Shown: positions 1 through 8,459, numbered from the stretch's first letter. The stretch is DNA of 64,000 nucleotides from an uncultured Alistipes sp. (GCA_944323075.1 CALURC010000013.1:1-64000), one strand, 5' to 3'. Made by a program: numbers and translations. Notes: generated by a model from the letters alone, not told the origin.

Positions 1-163
1 CCCAATATTTGGAATAGCAAAAGATATTCAGAAAGATTTGGATTTACTATGCACTTCAAACAATATTTGATTATCAATAATTTGCATTTTTATGATATTT
101 CTTGAATATATAGGTTCGAGAGCCTGATTCTCCGCTGAGTAATCCGAAAGATTATTGAGCTTG
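1..163. other. AT-rich left edge, no gene seen
   Basis: No open frame, tRNA or other gene is supported here. Stops interrupt all frames. It is probably the 3' flank of a gene outside the window, because a strong terminator follows it directly. Confidence 0.5.
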
Positions 164-204
164 CGATATCCCGTAAAGAAAACTTTACGGGATATCGTTT
201 TTTT
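164..204 (+). terminator. Rho-independent terminator or leader attenuator
   Basis: A perfect 15-bp stem (164-178 with 183-197) closes on an AAAA loop and is followed by seven T. It ends only 25 bases before the DUF3089 gene, which leaves no room for a normal promoter between them. It either ends an off-window transcript or sits in the leader of the next gene. Confidence 0.85.
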
Positions 205-228
205 AGATCCAAAGAAAAATACGTCGTT

Positions 229-1209
229 ATGAAGAGTTCAATCCGTTCCAGACGCTATGTGGCCGTTCTGATCTGTTTGTTCGTTTCGTTGTCATGCGCT
301 AAGCAAGAATCTTCTGCTCCTGTTGGTGAGTACACTCTTCCCGTTCAGCCTGACTATTCCCGGAGTGAGACTTGGTACAAGGAGCAGAACGTTTCGATGT
401 CCGATCAATCAGCCGATATTTTTTATGTAGTGCCTACCTGTATTTGGGATTGGACCGACTCTTCGGGAGCCGTCATGCACTTCGGGGATGTCTACAACGA
501 CGAGCAACGGCAGGCAATCGACCCTTCGCTGCATCTGGCTGCCGATATTTTTGCGCAGGAGAGCAACTTCTATGCGCCCTATTACCGGCAGATTACTTTG
601 GAGTCGTGGATCGAAGGGGAGGATACGGTAGCGCGTCGCTTCCCTTATGCCATGCAGGATGTGCAACAGGCCTTTGACTACTATTTGAAAAATGAGAACG
701 GCGGTCGTCCGTTTGTACTGGCCGGATTCAGTCAGGGGGCAAAAGCCGTTGTGGAACTGTTAAAGGGGCTGTCCGACAGCGTCTACTCGCGCATGGTGGC
801 CGCCTATGTCATCGGGTATCGGGTTACGGAAGATGAGGCGAGAAGTCACCGGACGATTGTAGCGGCCAGTGATTCCGCAGATGTCGGCGTTACGGTGTGT
901 TACAACTCTGTGGCCGATCTTGAGGCAATCTGTCCTGTATTGTCGCACAGTTGTTTTTGTATCAATCCGGTGAATTGGCGGACCGATTCGGTCCGCGCGC
1001 AGCTCAACGACTCCGTGACCGTACGGGTGGACACGGCGCATCACGTCCTGTTGGTGGAAGGTTTCGATCCGGAGCGGTATTATCTCCCTTCGCTCGGTGC
1101 GCTGTTCCGTGTGGGCAATTATCATTTGCAGGAGCTCGAGTTTTACCGGGAGTTTCTTACCCGCAACGTGAAGCAGCGTATCGAGGCTTTTTATGACACA
1201 CAAAGGTGA
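229..1209 (+). CDS. DUF3089 family lipoprotein, alpha/beta-hydrolase-like
   Basis: The product (326 aa) begins with a basic stretch, a hydrophobic segment and an LSC lipobox, so it is predicted to be a lipoprotein anchored through Cys23. The body matches DUF3089, a family with an alpha/beta-hydrolase fold. The nucleophile elbow GFSQG places the candidate catalytic Ser at residue 168, and a His pair near residue 283 could complete a triad. An esterase or lipase activity is inferred from the fold; the substrate is unknown. The gene stands alone, converging on the phosphodiesterase gene. ATG at 229 gives the complete signal peptide. Confidence 0.8.
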   Translation: MKSSIRSRRYVAVLICLFVSLSCAKQESSAPVGEYTLPVQPDYSRSETWYKEQNVSMSDQSADIFYVVPTCIWDWTDSSGAVMHFGDVYNDEQRQAIDPSLHLAADIFAQESNFYAPYYRQITLESWIEGEDTVARRFPYAMQDVQQAFDYYLKNENGGRPFVLAGFSQGAKAVVELLKGLSDSVYSRMVAAYVIGYRVTEDEARSHRTIVAASDSADVGVTVCYNSVADLEAICPVLSHSCFCINPVNWRTDSVRAQLNDSVTVRVDTAHHVLLVEGFDPERYYLPSLGALFRVGNYHLQELEFYREFLTRNVKQRIEAFYDTQR

Positions 1210-1282
1210 GAAGTTCCGTTGTTTTCTCGTGTCTTTGGGTTCCATCTCTTTCCCCCGCTTCTGATAGGATTCTACGGAGGGA

Positions 1283-2110
1283 TCAGTATATGACCTTGAT
1301 CCATGGGGCGTGTTCGGAGATCCAATCTTTTAATTGAATGGGGATGTCCGTACACATGTAGTCACAACCCAGATAGGCTCCCAGCATGAAGTCCTCGATC
1401 GACTGTCCGGGCCACAGACTGACGATCAGACCTGCTTCGTGGGCGGCCTGAACGCTGGCGCGGCTCGTGCCGTTCATGGTTGCTCCCAAACGTTTTATCC
1501 CGACGGTTTTGCACAGAGCGATCGTCTGGTCGTTACACGGTTCACCGGTAATCAGCAGCAGTTCAGCATCCGGATAGTGGGATTGCATGTAACGCAGGGC
1601 TCGGTAATCGCTGGAAGTAAATATGTAATCTGCGTCCGCCGGGCGCTTGGCCATTACCATTTTATAGAGCTTGTCGCAGTAGGCGGCAATACGCTCTTCG
1701 GGATAGAGTTCCGCCGGATTGGTCTTCATTTCGAATTCGACGTACAGTCCCGATTTGTCTTGCAGAAAATCGAGTAACTCGTCCAGAAAGAGAACCTTAT
1801 TACCCTGTTTGGTTCGCAGCTGTTCAATTTCGGCCCTCGTGTGCGATTCGACGGTTCCACTGCCGTTTGTCGTGCGGTCGAGCGAACTGTCGTGTGTGAC
1901 GACCAATTCGCCGTCGCGGGTCATGCGGATGTCTGTTTCAAATCCGTAGTATCCGGCATCGTAACTTGCCTGAAAGGCTTGCAGGGTGTTCTCGTCGTGC
2001 TCCATACGGCCTCCGCGATGGGAAAACAGGCGGATCTCCTGTGTCTGTCCGTAGAGCTGGACCGACAGAATGAGTGATAAAATTAAGAGAGAAATGTTTC
2101 GTGTATTCAT
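1283..2110 (-). CDS. Glycerophosphodiester phosphodiesterase, exported
   Basis: The product (275 aa) has an N-terminal signal peptide ending near residue 21 and one GDPD domain. The catalytic HRG lies at residues 31-33 (LFSHRGG), and the metal-binding ETDIRMT and THD motifs follow. Family members hydrolyse glycerophosphodiesters to glycerol-3-phosphate and an alcohol using a divalent metal; here this would happen in the periplasm or at the envelope. Length and motif order are normal for the short UgpQ/GlpQ-like class. It is monocistronic and convergent with the DUF3089 gene. The exact substrate cannot be told from sequence. Confidence 0.9.
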   Translation of the reverse strand: MNTRNISLLILSLILSVQLYGQTQEIRLFSHRGGRMEHDENTLQAFQASYDAGYYGFETDIRMTRDGELVVTHDSSLDRTTNGSGTVESHTRAEIEQLRTKQGNKVLFLDELLDFLQDKSGLYVEFEMKTNPAELYPEERIAAYCDKLYKMVMAKRPADADYIFTSSDYRALRYMQSHYPDAELLLITGEPCNDQTIALCKTVGIKRLGATMNGTSRASVQAAHEAGLIVSLWPGQSIEDFMLGAYLGCDYMCTDIPIQLKDWISEHAPWIKVIY

Positions 2111-2478
2111 GGTAGTGAAATTTATCGGTAGGTTAGTTGATGATTTCGGAGTGTTCTGTTAATGATCATTCCATATGCGAATTTAATATTTTTAATGTGA
2201 TAACTCAGCTTTTGGGTCGGTTTCTTAGTTATATTTTCATTTTTCTCGTCGGAAGAAGTTTGTGTGATAAAGAAAAGGATTGTAAGGAGAAAAGGAGGAT
2301 TGCAGAGTTTGATGCTGTGTTGGGCGATATCAAATTGATTGTGAAATTGAAAGGAAGCAGTTGCATAGAGATAGATTTTCTCATAATGTTTTGAGTGTGG
2401 CTTGCTTTTTGTCTGTGTTGTAACTTTATTGACGAAGAAACGTTTTTTATATGTTTTGTTAAACTAATTATAAGAATT
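2111..2478. other. Divergent intergenic region, no gene supported
   Basis: This AT-rich stretch separates the divergent phosphodiesterase and calycin-like lipoprotein genes and should hold both promoters. No full TAnnTTTG match with correct spacing was found. TAACTTTA at 2421-2428 is a seven-of-eight candidate for the plus-strand gene. An 85-codon frame inside has no recognisable domain and is probably chance. Confidence 0.5.
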
Positions 2479-3261
2479 ATGATGAGAAAATTTTGTTACG
2501 GTACAATTGCCGCATTGAGTGTCGTGTGTTTGGGATCTTGCGATAATGACGATGATTCGAAAAAATTAAGCAGTGAGGCAGCTATTACGAGTTTCGTTTT
2601 CGATACTTCGGTCGAGGCAAATTCGATCGTAACTTCACAACCCGTTATCAGCGGGAATACAATCACGTTTACGGTTGACGGATTGGCCGATGCAGAGGAT
2701 ATTGACGCTTTGGTTCCGACGATTGAAGTTTCTCAAGGTGCCTACGTTTCTGCATTCAGCGGGTCGTTCAACTTGGAAATGAACTATACGGTTACGGCTG
2801 AGGATGGCGTGACTCAGAATACCTATACGGCGAATTGTACCGGATCCATATTCGATGTGTATTCAGGTGTCTTGGATGTGGTATTGAATGGGACGACACT
2901 GGTTGAAGATGCTCCATACAACATCAGTCTGGAAAAGCAGTCGGATACGGAGTTGAAAATCTATATTCAGGATTTTACGATAACGATCGAGTCAATGGCA
3001 ACGACGATTCCTCTGGGCGATGTCGAAATTATCTGCGCAATTTCGGAGACTGCCGATGGCTATATCTTTGAAGGTTCGGAAGATTTGGGAGTCCTTGAGG
3101 TTCCGATTTTAGGTAGTACGGTATCGGCCCACTGTGTGGTGAATGTTGAGAATGCCAGTGTGGTGGATGGTACGTTGACCTTGCCGATGAAGATCGATGT
3201 GTTGGACGGAGCAATGACCGTAGATGCCAATTTTGTGGGCACACCTATGCAAGTGGAGTAA
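2479..3261 (+). CDS. DUF5018-like / calycin-like domain lipoprotein
   Basis: The chosen start (ATG 2479) gives 260 aa beginning with a lipoprotein signal (LGSC), followed by an acidic spacer of Asp residues typical of surface-exposed Bacteroidota lipoproteins. Residues about 30-115 resemble the DUF5018/Ig-like repeat (ITSFVF...NTYTANC). The C-terminal half is a predicted beta-barrel of the calycin-like type found in Bacteroidales. A 28-codon upstream extension in the same frame is Cys/Phe-rich and was left out because it would bury the signal peptide. No enzymatic motif is seen; a binding role at the outer membrane is inferred. Confidence 0.75.
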   Translation: MMRKFCYGTIAALSVVCLGSCDNDDDSKKLSSEAAITSFVFDTSVEANSIVTSQPVISGNTITFTVDGLADAEDIDALVPTIEVSQGAYVSAFSGSFNLEMNYTVTAEDGVTQNTYTANCTGSIFDVYSGVLDVVLNGTTLVEDAPYNISLEKQSDTELKIYIQDFTITIESMATTIPLGDVEIICAISETADGYIFEGSEDLGVLEVPILGSTVSAHCVVNVENASVVDGTLTLPMKIDVLDGAMTVDANFVGTPMQVE

Positions 3262-3282
3262 CGGTAAAACTCATTAGCTATG

Positions 3283-3321
3283 AAAGAGGATCTATCTGCT
3301 TAGCAGATAGATCCTCTTTTT
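3283..3321 (+). terminator. Rho-independent terminator
   Basis: A perfect 14-bp stem (3286-3299 with 3303-3316) has a three-base loop, A residues on its 5' side and a T-run on its 3' side. It lies 20 bases after the lipoprotein stop codon. Confidence 0.93.
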
Positions 3322-3331
3322 CTATTATTTC

Positions 3332-3362
3332 TTGATTCGGTGTCCAGAATTTTTTAACTTTG
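3332..3362 (+). promoter_or_regulatory. Bacteroidota-type promoter for the phosphoesterase gene
   Basis: TTG at 3332-3334, exactly 20 bases, then a full match TAACTTTG at 3355-3362. The start codon follows 22 bases later, so the leader is very short. Confidence 0.8.
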
Positions 3363-3384
3363 TTACTATGTAAACGATATCTCA

Positions 3385-4503
3385 ATGAGACGGATTTTCA
3401 TAACTGTTTTGGAAGTGCTGCTGGGAATCCAGTTGTCGGCACAAGGTCCGATAGGTGAGCCTCAAATTCCTGTGTATCCATCGCTTCAAGATAGTGGTTC
3501 GTTCACTATGATCATGGTGCCCGATCCGCAGAGTTATACAAAATTTGCAGCCAATCAACCGCTGTTCGAATTGCAGACTGCTTGGATCGCTCAAAATGCT
3601 AAAAGACTCCGTGTGGCAGCGGCTCTTTTTACGGGTGATATGGTTGAACAGAACAACCTTCTGATAAATGGTGGAGTTCCCAATCCTTATAATGGAGATC
3701 AGACGTCGCGTCAGCAATGGACCGCGGTGTCCGAGGGCTTGGCCTATCTTGACGGCAAGGTACCCTATATTGTTGCTCAAGGTAACCACGATGTGGGATA
3801 TGTATCAGCAGAGAATCGTAATTCGTCTATGCCTGAATACATTTTCCCCGAACGCAATACCTGTTTTACGAAATCATTGGTCGCTACGTGTGCTAATTAC
3901 CAAGGGATGCAAACGATGGAGAATGCGGCTTTTGAGTTTCACGACAAGAATTGGGGCGATCTGTTGGTGATTGCATTTGAATTTGCACCAAGGGATGAAG
4001 TATTGGAGTGGGCCGCTCAGTTGATTGAATCAGAAAAATTCAGAAATCATAAAGTCATTATCCTCACTCATTCGTTCCTCTCTCATGATGGAAGCCGAGT
4101 GGAACAGGAAGGTTATAAATTGACTCCTCGTAATTGGCCTCAGGCTGTGTGGGATAAGTTGGTATACCCTTCTAAGAATATCTGTTTGGTTCTTTGCGGA
4201 CATACGGGTGTTCCTCCAAAGATCGTTTCAGATAGTGTAGATTATAGTTGTACGGTTGCTTACCGTGAGGATAAAGTAGCCGATGGTCGAAATGTGCCTC
4301 AAATGATGTTCAATTCTCAAAATGGGGATGGTAATTGGAACGGGAATGGTGGGGATTGTTGGTTGAGGATACTGGAATTTATGCCGGATGGAAAAACCAT
4401 TAATGTCCGGACTTTCTCTCCTTTGTTTGCCCTTTCCAAACGGACGGCTCATTTTGCATGGAGAGATGCCGATTATGATCAGTTCGAGATAAAAATCGAT
4501 TGA
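3385..4503 (+). CDS. Secreted calcineurin-like metallophosphoesterase
   Basis: The product (372 aa) has a cleavable signal peptide ending near residue 20 and one metallophosphoesterase domain. Metal-ligand motifs appear in order: PDPQ (46-49), FTGDMV (82-87), GNHD (133-136), THSFLSHDG, then CGHTG. Family members hydrolyse phosphomonoesters or diesters with a dinuclear metal centre. Export suggests a role in acquiring phosphate or nucleosides outside the inner membrane; this is inference. It has its own promoter at 3332-3362 and stands alone. Confidence 0.87.
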   Translation: MRRIFITVLEVLLGIQLSAQGPIGEPQIPVYPSLQDSGSFTMIMVPDPQSYTKFAANQPLFELQTAWIAQNAKRLRVAAALFTGDMVEQNNLLINGGVPNPYNGDQTSRQQWTAVSEGLAYLDGKVPYIVAQGNHDVGYVSAENRNSSMPEYIFPERNTCFTKSLVATCANYQGMQTMENAAFEFHDKNWGDLLVIAFEFAPRDEVLEWAAQLIESEKFRNHKVIILTHSFLSHDGSRVEQEGYKLTPRNWPQAVWDKLVYPSKNICLVLCGHTGVPPKIVSDSVDYSCTVAYREDKVADGRNVPQMMFNSQNGDGNWNGNGGDCWLRILEFMPDGKTINVRTFSPLFALSKRTAHFAWRDADYDQFEIKID

Positions 4504-4746
4504 GTGAGTGTTGTTGCGAGTATTAGGATAATGAGAGAAAAACAAAGATAAGCAGATAATTAAGGATGGATACGTATAATTATTAGAACGTGATGTATCA
4601 ATCAGATCATGAGTTTCTGGATCGATTGCTTGATGTAAGGGGCTGATCCGATAGATATGATTTTATATTACCCGGATGTATGATTATTGAATTAGAATAT
4701 CAGTATTGTTTACATATTAGTTTATTAACCTAAATTTTTATTTGTT

Positions 4747-5301
4747 ATGAAAAGAAGAACAATTTTAGTTTTGATGGTTGCATTACTTTGTTCCAGTGTA
4801 ACCTTTACCTCTTGTATCGGATCATTCAGATTGAGCAACAAAGTTTTGAGTTGGAACAAACAGGTTTCCAACAGCAAATTTGTGAATGAAGTCGTATTTT
4901 TCTGTTTCTGGGTTTTGCCGGTGTATGAGGTTACGACTATTGCAGATGTCCTTGTCGTTAATAGTATTGAATTCTGGAGTGGAGATAATCCTTTGGCTGA
5001 AAATGAAATCGAAAAATCCGTTCATGGCCAAAAGGGAGAGTATCTGGTTAGATATAAACGTAATGGATATCGGATTATTAATCGCAACACGAAGACCAGC
5101 GTCGATTTGATTTATGACAAAGAGAGCAAAACCTGGTCCGCAATGGCTAAAAATAAGCCTGTCGAATTTATGACTTTCCTCGATGATAATACGGTCAGGG
5201 TATATTTGCCCGGAGGAAAAACCATGAATGTAGAGTTGTCGGAATCCGGGGTAGCTACGTTCAAGGATCTTATTGAACGCGACTACGCAAGATTGCATTG
5301 A
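4747..5301 (+). CDS. DUF3332 family lipoprotein
   Basis: The product (184 aa) starts with a signal peptide and a lipobox-like TSC, then matches the DUF3332 pattern seen across Bacteroidales: an SFxLSNKVLxWN segment, a hydrophobic segment with VLPVYE, then a beta-rich C-terminal half. The function of the family is not known. The 243 bases upstream hold no other gene, so transcription is probably independent. Codon use resembles the neighbours. Confidence 0.8.
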   Translation: MKRRTILVLMVALLCSSVTFTSCIGSFRLSNKVLSWNKQVSNSKFVNEVVFFCFWVLPVYEVTTIADVLVVNSIEFWSGDNPLAENEIEKSVHGQKGEYLVRYKRNGYRIINRNTKTSVDLIYDKESKTWSAMAKNKPVEFMTFLDDNTVRVYLPGGKTMNVELSESGVATFKDLIERDYARLH

Positions 5302-5313
5302 TAGATTCGTGAG

Positions 5314-5349
5314 ATGATTTATGTGCTTATACTACAGTGCATAAATCAT
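5314..5349 (+). terminator. Weak terminator-like hairpin
   Basis: Ten-base arms ATGATTTATG (5314-5323) and CATAAATCAT (5340-5349) flank a 16-base loop and precede TTTTCTCGTT. AT-rich arms and a long loop make it a weaker candidate than the hairpin at 5411. Confidence 0.4.
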
Positions 5350-5410
5350 TTTCTCGTTGAGAATCAAGAAACCAGAATATGAGATTGCGTGGATTTCTCG
5401 GTGGGAAAAA

Positions 5411-5445
5411 TAAAAGCGGCGGATAATAAATTTCCGCCGCTTTTA
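5411..5445. terminator. Bidirectional terminator between DUF3332 gene and tRNA-Lys
   Basis: A perfect 13-bp stem (5411-5423 with 5433-5445) has a GC-rich core GCGGCGGA. T-runs follow on both strands. It can end the DUF3332 transcript on plus and the tRNA-Lys transcript on minus. Confidence 0.85.
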
Positions 5446-5456
5446 TTTTGGTCTTG

Positions 5457-5529
5457 TGGTCCCCGTGGGGCTCGAACCCACGACCCCAACATTAAGAGTG
5501 TCGTGCTCTACCAACTGAGCTAGAGAACC
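5457..5529 (-). tRNA. tRNA-Lys (CTT anticodon)
   Basis: The minus strand folds as a standard cloverleaf: a 7-bp acceptor GGTTCTC/GGGGACC (two G-U pairs), a D arm GCTC/GAGC, an anticodon stem CGACA/TGTTG with loop CTCTTAA, and a T arm GTGGG/CCCAC with TTCGAGC. The anticodon is CTT, reading AAG. CCA is not encoded. A promoter lies just upstream at 5550-5580. Confidence 0.96.
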
Positions 5530-5549
5530 AGAATTTTTCAAAAGTGAAG

Positions 5550-5580
5550 CAAAGGTAAAGCGAAAAATCGATTTATGCAA
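5550..5580 (-). promoter_or_regulatory. Promoter for tRNA-Lys
   Basis: Read on minus: TTG (5578-5580), 20 bases, then TACCTTTG (5550-5557). The predicted start lies about 15 bases before the tRNA. Confidence 0.75.
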
Positions 5581-5619
5581 CACATTCGATAAAATTCATT
5601 GTAGGAATATCACAACTTA

Positions 5620-6879
5620 CTATTCGTATTCGCCACTTTTGAGGATGGAAACCTCCTTGGGGGTCAAAAAACGCCATGCTCCCCGTTTCAATTTTTTCTT
5701 GGTCAAACCCGCAAAATAGACGCGATCCAGCTTTTGTACGGAGTATCCCAACGATTCGAAGATACGCCGTACGATTCGGTTTCTTCCGGAATGGATTTCG
5801 ATGCCGACTTCGCGACGTGTATCGTTGACGTAGCTGATCTCATCGGCAAAAATAGGACCATCCTCCAGTGTAATTCCTTCTGCTATTTTGCTCATGTCAG
5901 CTTCGCTTAACGGCTTGTCTAAGGTGACTTGGTAGATTTTCTGTTTGTTGTAACTCGGATGGGTCAATTTACGGGTCAACTCTCCGTCGTTCGTGAAAAG
6001 CAAAACTCCTACACTGTTTTTATCTAGTCTGCCTACAGGATATACCCGTTCATTGCAAGCTCCTTTAAGTAGGTCCATGACGGTTTTATCCGAGTGAGGA
6101 TCATCTACCGACGTGACATATCCTTTGGGCTTATTCATCAGGATGTATACCTTTTTTTCGCCTTTGATTACTTCTCCGTTGAAACGGACTTCGTCTTCAG
6201 GATTAACTTTAGTTCCCAGTTCGCTTACGATTTTGCCATTAACCGAAATAACTCCTGCAATAATCAGATCGTCGGCTTCTCGGCGCGAGCAAATTCCGGA
6301 ATTGGCTATGAAACGATTCAACCGAATGGCTCCTTGTGGTTTGGGAGCTTCGAAACGGGGATAAGCCTCACGGTATGATGACGCCGCATATCCAGATCTT
6401 TTATTCGATCTATTCTTGTGGCCGAAACCATCTGTTCGTTTTTCATTGTTGGAGTTCCGGTAGCTTTTGTTGCGTTCGTCCGAACGTCCGTACGGTTTAC
6501 GTGATCCTGTATATCTCGACTCTTCTGTGAACTCTGAGTTGTTGTCTCGATCAGAGTATCTGTTTGATGCTCTTTTTTTGTCGTAGCTATGTGTCGAACG
6601 GGTTTGGTCCGTGCGACGATTGTCTTTCGTAAAATTGGGATTGAATGACCGGCGGCGATTGTTCTCCTTGCGGAATGCTGTCGGCATCTCCTCGCGTTTT
6701 TCTGAAAAGGAAGAACGTTCAACTCTGGAACGTTTATCCCGTCCAAAAGCAGTTAATATCTCTTCTTTGCGCGGTGATCTCCTCGAATCTTCCCGATTGA
6801 AGGAGTTTTCGGAACGGTCGTTACGAAAACGTGAATCTTCGTAAGATGCTTTCCTGTTTTTGTGATCGAATGGTTTCAT
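5620..6879 (-). CDS. 23S rRNA pseudouridine synthase, RluB/RsuA family, with long basic N-terminal tail
   Basis: ATG at 6879 gives 419 aa and places a plausible promoter 84 bases upstream; a frame extension to 6993 would overlap that promoter. Residues 1-180 are low complexity, rich in Arg, Ser, Asn and Lys. Residues about 185-235 form an S4 RNA-binding domain (RLNRFIANSG, CSRREAD). The catalytic domain follows, with GRLDKNS containing the catalytic Asp286 and a later GRNRIVRR segment. The enzyme isomerises a uridine in ribosomal RNA, by homology in the large subunit. Arg-rich tails occur on this protein in other Bacteroidota; a role in RNA binding is inferred. Confidence 0.88.
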   Translation of the reverse strand: MKPFDHKNRKASYEDSRFRNDRSENSFNREDSRRSPRKEEILTAFGRDKRSRVERSSFSEKREEMPTAFRKENNRRRSFNPNFTKDNRRTDQTRSTHSYDKKRASNRYSDRDNNSEFTEESRYTGSRKPYGRSDERNKSYRNSNNEKRTDGFGHKNRSNKRSGYAASSYREAYPRFEAPKPQGAIRLNRFIANSGICSRREADDLIIAGVISVNGKIVSELGTKVNPEDEVRFNGEVIKGEKKVYILMNKPKGYVTSVDDPHSDKTVMDLLKGACNERVYPVGRLDKNSVGVLLFTNDGELTRKLTHPSYNKQKIYQVTLDKPLSEADMSKIAEGITLEDGPIFADEISYVNDTRREVGIEIHSGRNRIVRRIFESLGYSVQKLDRVYFAGLTKKKLKRGAWRFLTPKEVSILKSGEYE

Positions 6880-6962
6880 GATCGAATGAATGAATGGTGA
6901 TGCGGAAATGTTTCCGCTGACTGCAAAATATTTGCTGAAAATGTTATATGCTAACAACGGTT

Positions 6963-6970
6963 CAAAGGTA
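6963..6970 (-). promoter_or_regulatory. -7 box for the pseudouridine synthase gene
   Basis: The minus strand reads TACCTTTG, a perfect TAnnTTTG. No clear -33 element is present. It lies 22 bases from the patB-side -7 box on the other strand. Confidence 0.6.
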
Positions 6971-6992
6971 TGGTATATTTTATAAAATATCA

Positions 6993-7000
6993 TACTTTTG
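6993..7000 (+). promoter_or_regulatory. -7 box for the PatB-type lyase gene
   Basis: TACTTTTG matches TAnnTTTG and sits 20 bases before ATG 7021. The -33 region is AT-rich without a clear TTTG. Confidence 0.6.
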
Positions 7001-7020
7001 CAATCTATTTTTCATTGTAT

Positions 7021-8211
7021 ATGAAGTACGATTTTGATAAGATCGTGTCCCGTGAAGGTACGGATAGCGAGAAATTCGACCTGCGAAATGAGATCTTTGG
7101 ACGATCGGATGTGATTCCCATGTGGGTTGCCGATATGGATTTTACTCCGCCTGCAGAGGTTATTGATGCTGTTCAAAGACGAGCTGCTCATCCTATTTAT
7201 GGATATACTTGTCGGTCGAAGGCCTTTAATCAGTCTATTATTGGCTGGGTTCAGCGACGTGGAGGGTGGACGCTTCGTCCCGAATGGCTTGAATTTACTC
7301 CTGGTGTGGTGCCTGGTATTGTAACGGCAATTCGGGCATTCACTCAAGAGGGGGATGGGGTGGTTATTCAGCCTCCTGTATATCACCCTTTCGCACGTCA
7401 AATTCGATACAATAATCGAACGCTCATAAATAATCCTTTGCGGCAACGAAAAGACGGTAGCTTTGAAATTGACTTTGAGGATCTCGATGAAAAGTTGGCG
7501 CAGGCTAAAGCCTTTTTGATGTGTAATCCACACAATCCCTCGGGGCGTGTTTTTACCGAGCAGGAGTTACGTCGCATCGGTGAACTTTGCGAGAAGCACG
7601 ATGTGGTTATCCTCTCCGATGAGATACATGGAGATCTGGTGTATAAACCCCATAGACATCTGCATATTGCAGCATTGGATCCCCGTTTTGCAAAACGTAC
7701 GGTTACCTTTATCGCGCCGAGCAAAACATTTAATATCGCGGGATTTGCTACGGCAGTATGTATCGTTCCTGATGAAGAGTTGCATCGAAAGCTCCACAGA
7801 GAGTTTATGAAATTTCATATTGATGAAGGAAATATTTTCGGAAGCGTTGCTTTGCCCGTGGCATATAATCATGGCGATGAGTGGCTCGAGCAGTTGTTGT
7901 GTTATTTAGATGGGAATATCTCCTATGTTATGGATTTTTTGAAAGAGAAGCTGCCTTCGGTACGTTGTGTTCGCCCCGAGGGGACTTACCTGATGTGGCT
8001 TGATTTTAGACGTTGGCCGTTGACTCACGATGAAATCTATCATTTTATGATTGATCGGGCAGGAATAGGAGTTAACGAGGGATCGATGTTTGGCGAAGAG
8101 GGACGCGGGTGGATGCGTCTGAATATAGCGACGCAACGTTCGGTGGTAAGACGGGCGATGGATCAACTCTATGGTGCAGCCCTCGAGGCCGGATATGATA
8201 AAATTATATGA
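7021..8211 (+). CDS. PLP-dependent cystathionine beta-lyase, PatB/MalY family
   Basis: ATG 7021 is used (396 aa) because the longer frame from 6970 runs across the -7 box. This is a fold-type I aminotransferase-like enzyme. Motifs include PMWVADMDF near the N-terminus, NPHNPSGR, SDEIHGD and the PLP-binding Lys in APSKTFNIAG; a C-terminal Arg (GWMRLNIA) binds the carboxylate. PatB/MalY proteins cleave C-S bonds of cystathionine or cysteine conjugates, giving pyruvate, ammonia and a thiol. A role in methionine biosynthesis or sulfur amino acid breakdown is inferred. It is monocistronic and followed by a strong terminator. Confidence 0.9.
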   Translation: MKYDFDKIVSREGTDSEKFDLRNEIFGRSDVIPMWVADMDFTPPAEVIDAVQRRAAHPIYGYTCRSKAFNQSIIGWVQRRGGWTLRPEWLEFTPGVVPGIVTAIRAFTQEGDGVVIQPPVYHPFARQIRYNNRTLINNPLRQRKDGSFEIDFEDLDEKLAQAKAFLMCNPHNPSGRVFTEQELRRIGELCEKHDVVILSDEIHGDLVYKPHRHLHIAALDPRFAKRTVTFIAPSKTFNIAGFATAVCIVPDEELHRKLHREFMKFHIDEGNIFGSVALPVAYNHGDEWLEQLLCYLDGNISYVMDFLKEKLPSVRCVRPEGTYLMWLDFRRWPLTHDEIYHFMIDRAGIGVNEGSMFGEEGRGWMRLNIATQRSVVRRAMDQLYGAALEAGYDKII

Positions 8212-8243
8212 TGAGATAAAGAATAGATTGGTTTGTATAAAAT

Positions 8244-8276
8244 AAAAAACCTCTTCGATTTCGAAGAGGTTTTTTT
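8244..8276. terminator. Bidirectional terminator
   Basis: CCTCTTCGA (8250-8258) pairs perfectly with TCGAAGAGG (8261-8269), flanked by A-run and T-run. It serves the lyase gene on plus and tRNA-His on minus. Confidence 0.9.
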
Positions 8277-8284
8277 ATTGGGCG

Positions 8285-8359
8285 GGTGGAAGATGGGGCT
8301 CGAACCCACGACTTTCGGAACCACAATCCGACGCTCTAACCAACTGAGCTACATCCACC
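8285..8359 (-). tRNA. tRNA-His (GTG anticodon)
   Basis: The minus strand folds as a cloverleaf with anticodon stem TCGGA/TCCGA and loop TTGTGGT, giving anticodon GTG. The extra G at -1 (complement of 8359) and discriminator C (complement of 8285), the marks of tRNA-His, are both present. The acceptor stem has one U-U mismatch at position 6-67. CCA is not encoded. Confidence 0.95.
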
Positions 8360-8392
8360 GTGTATGTCCACACCTTCTGTCTGAACAGCGTG

Positions 8393-8423
8393 CAAATTTA
8401 ATACACTTTTCGATTATTGCAAA
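8393..8423 (-). promoter_or_regulatory. Promoter for tRNA-His
   Basis: On minus: TTTG (8420-8423), 19 bases, then TAAATTTG (8393-8400). This is a full consensus match, with the predicted start about 25 bases before the tRNA. Confidence 0.8.
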
Positions 8424-8459
8424 ATTATCTTGAGATTTCTTTTAAAAAAGATGTCCGGC

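Noticed and set aside
113-150. A TTCGA-containing stretch resembling a tRNA T-arm
   Set aside because: The stem does not pair at the five positions next to the loop, and no anticodon or acceptor stem can be built.
2137-2394. An 85-codon plus-strand frame upstream of the calycin-like lipoprotein
   Set aside because: It begins at TTG/ATG within a divergent promoter region, is AT-rich and low in complexity, has no signal peptide or domain, and abuts another frame. Chance is more likely.
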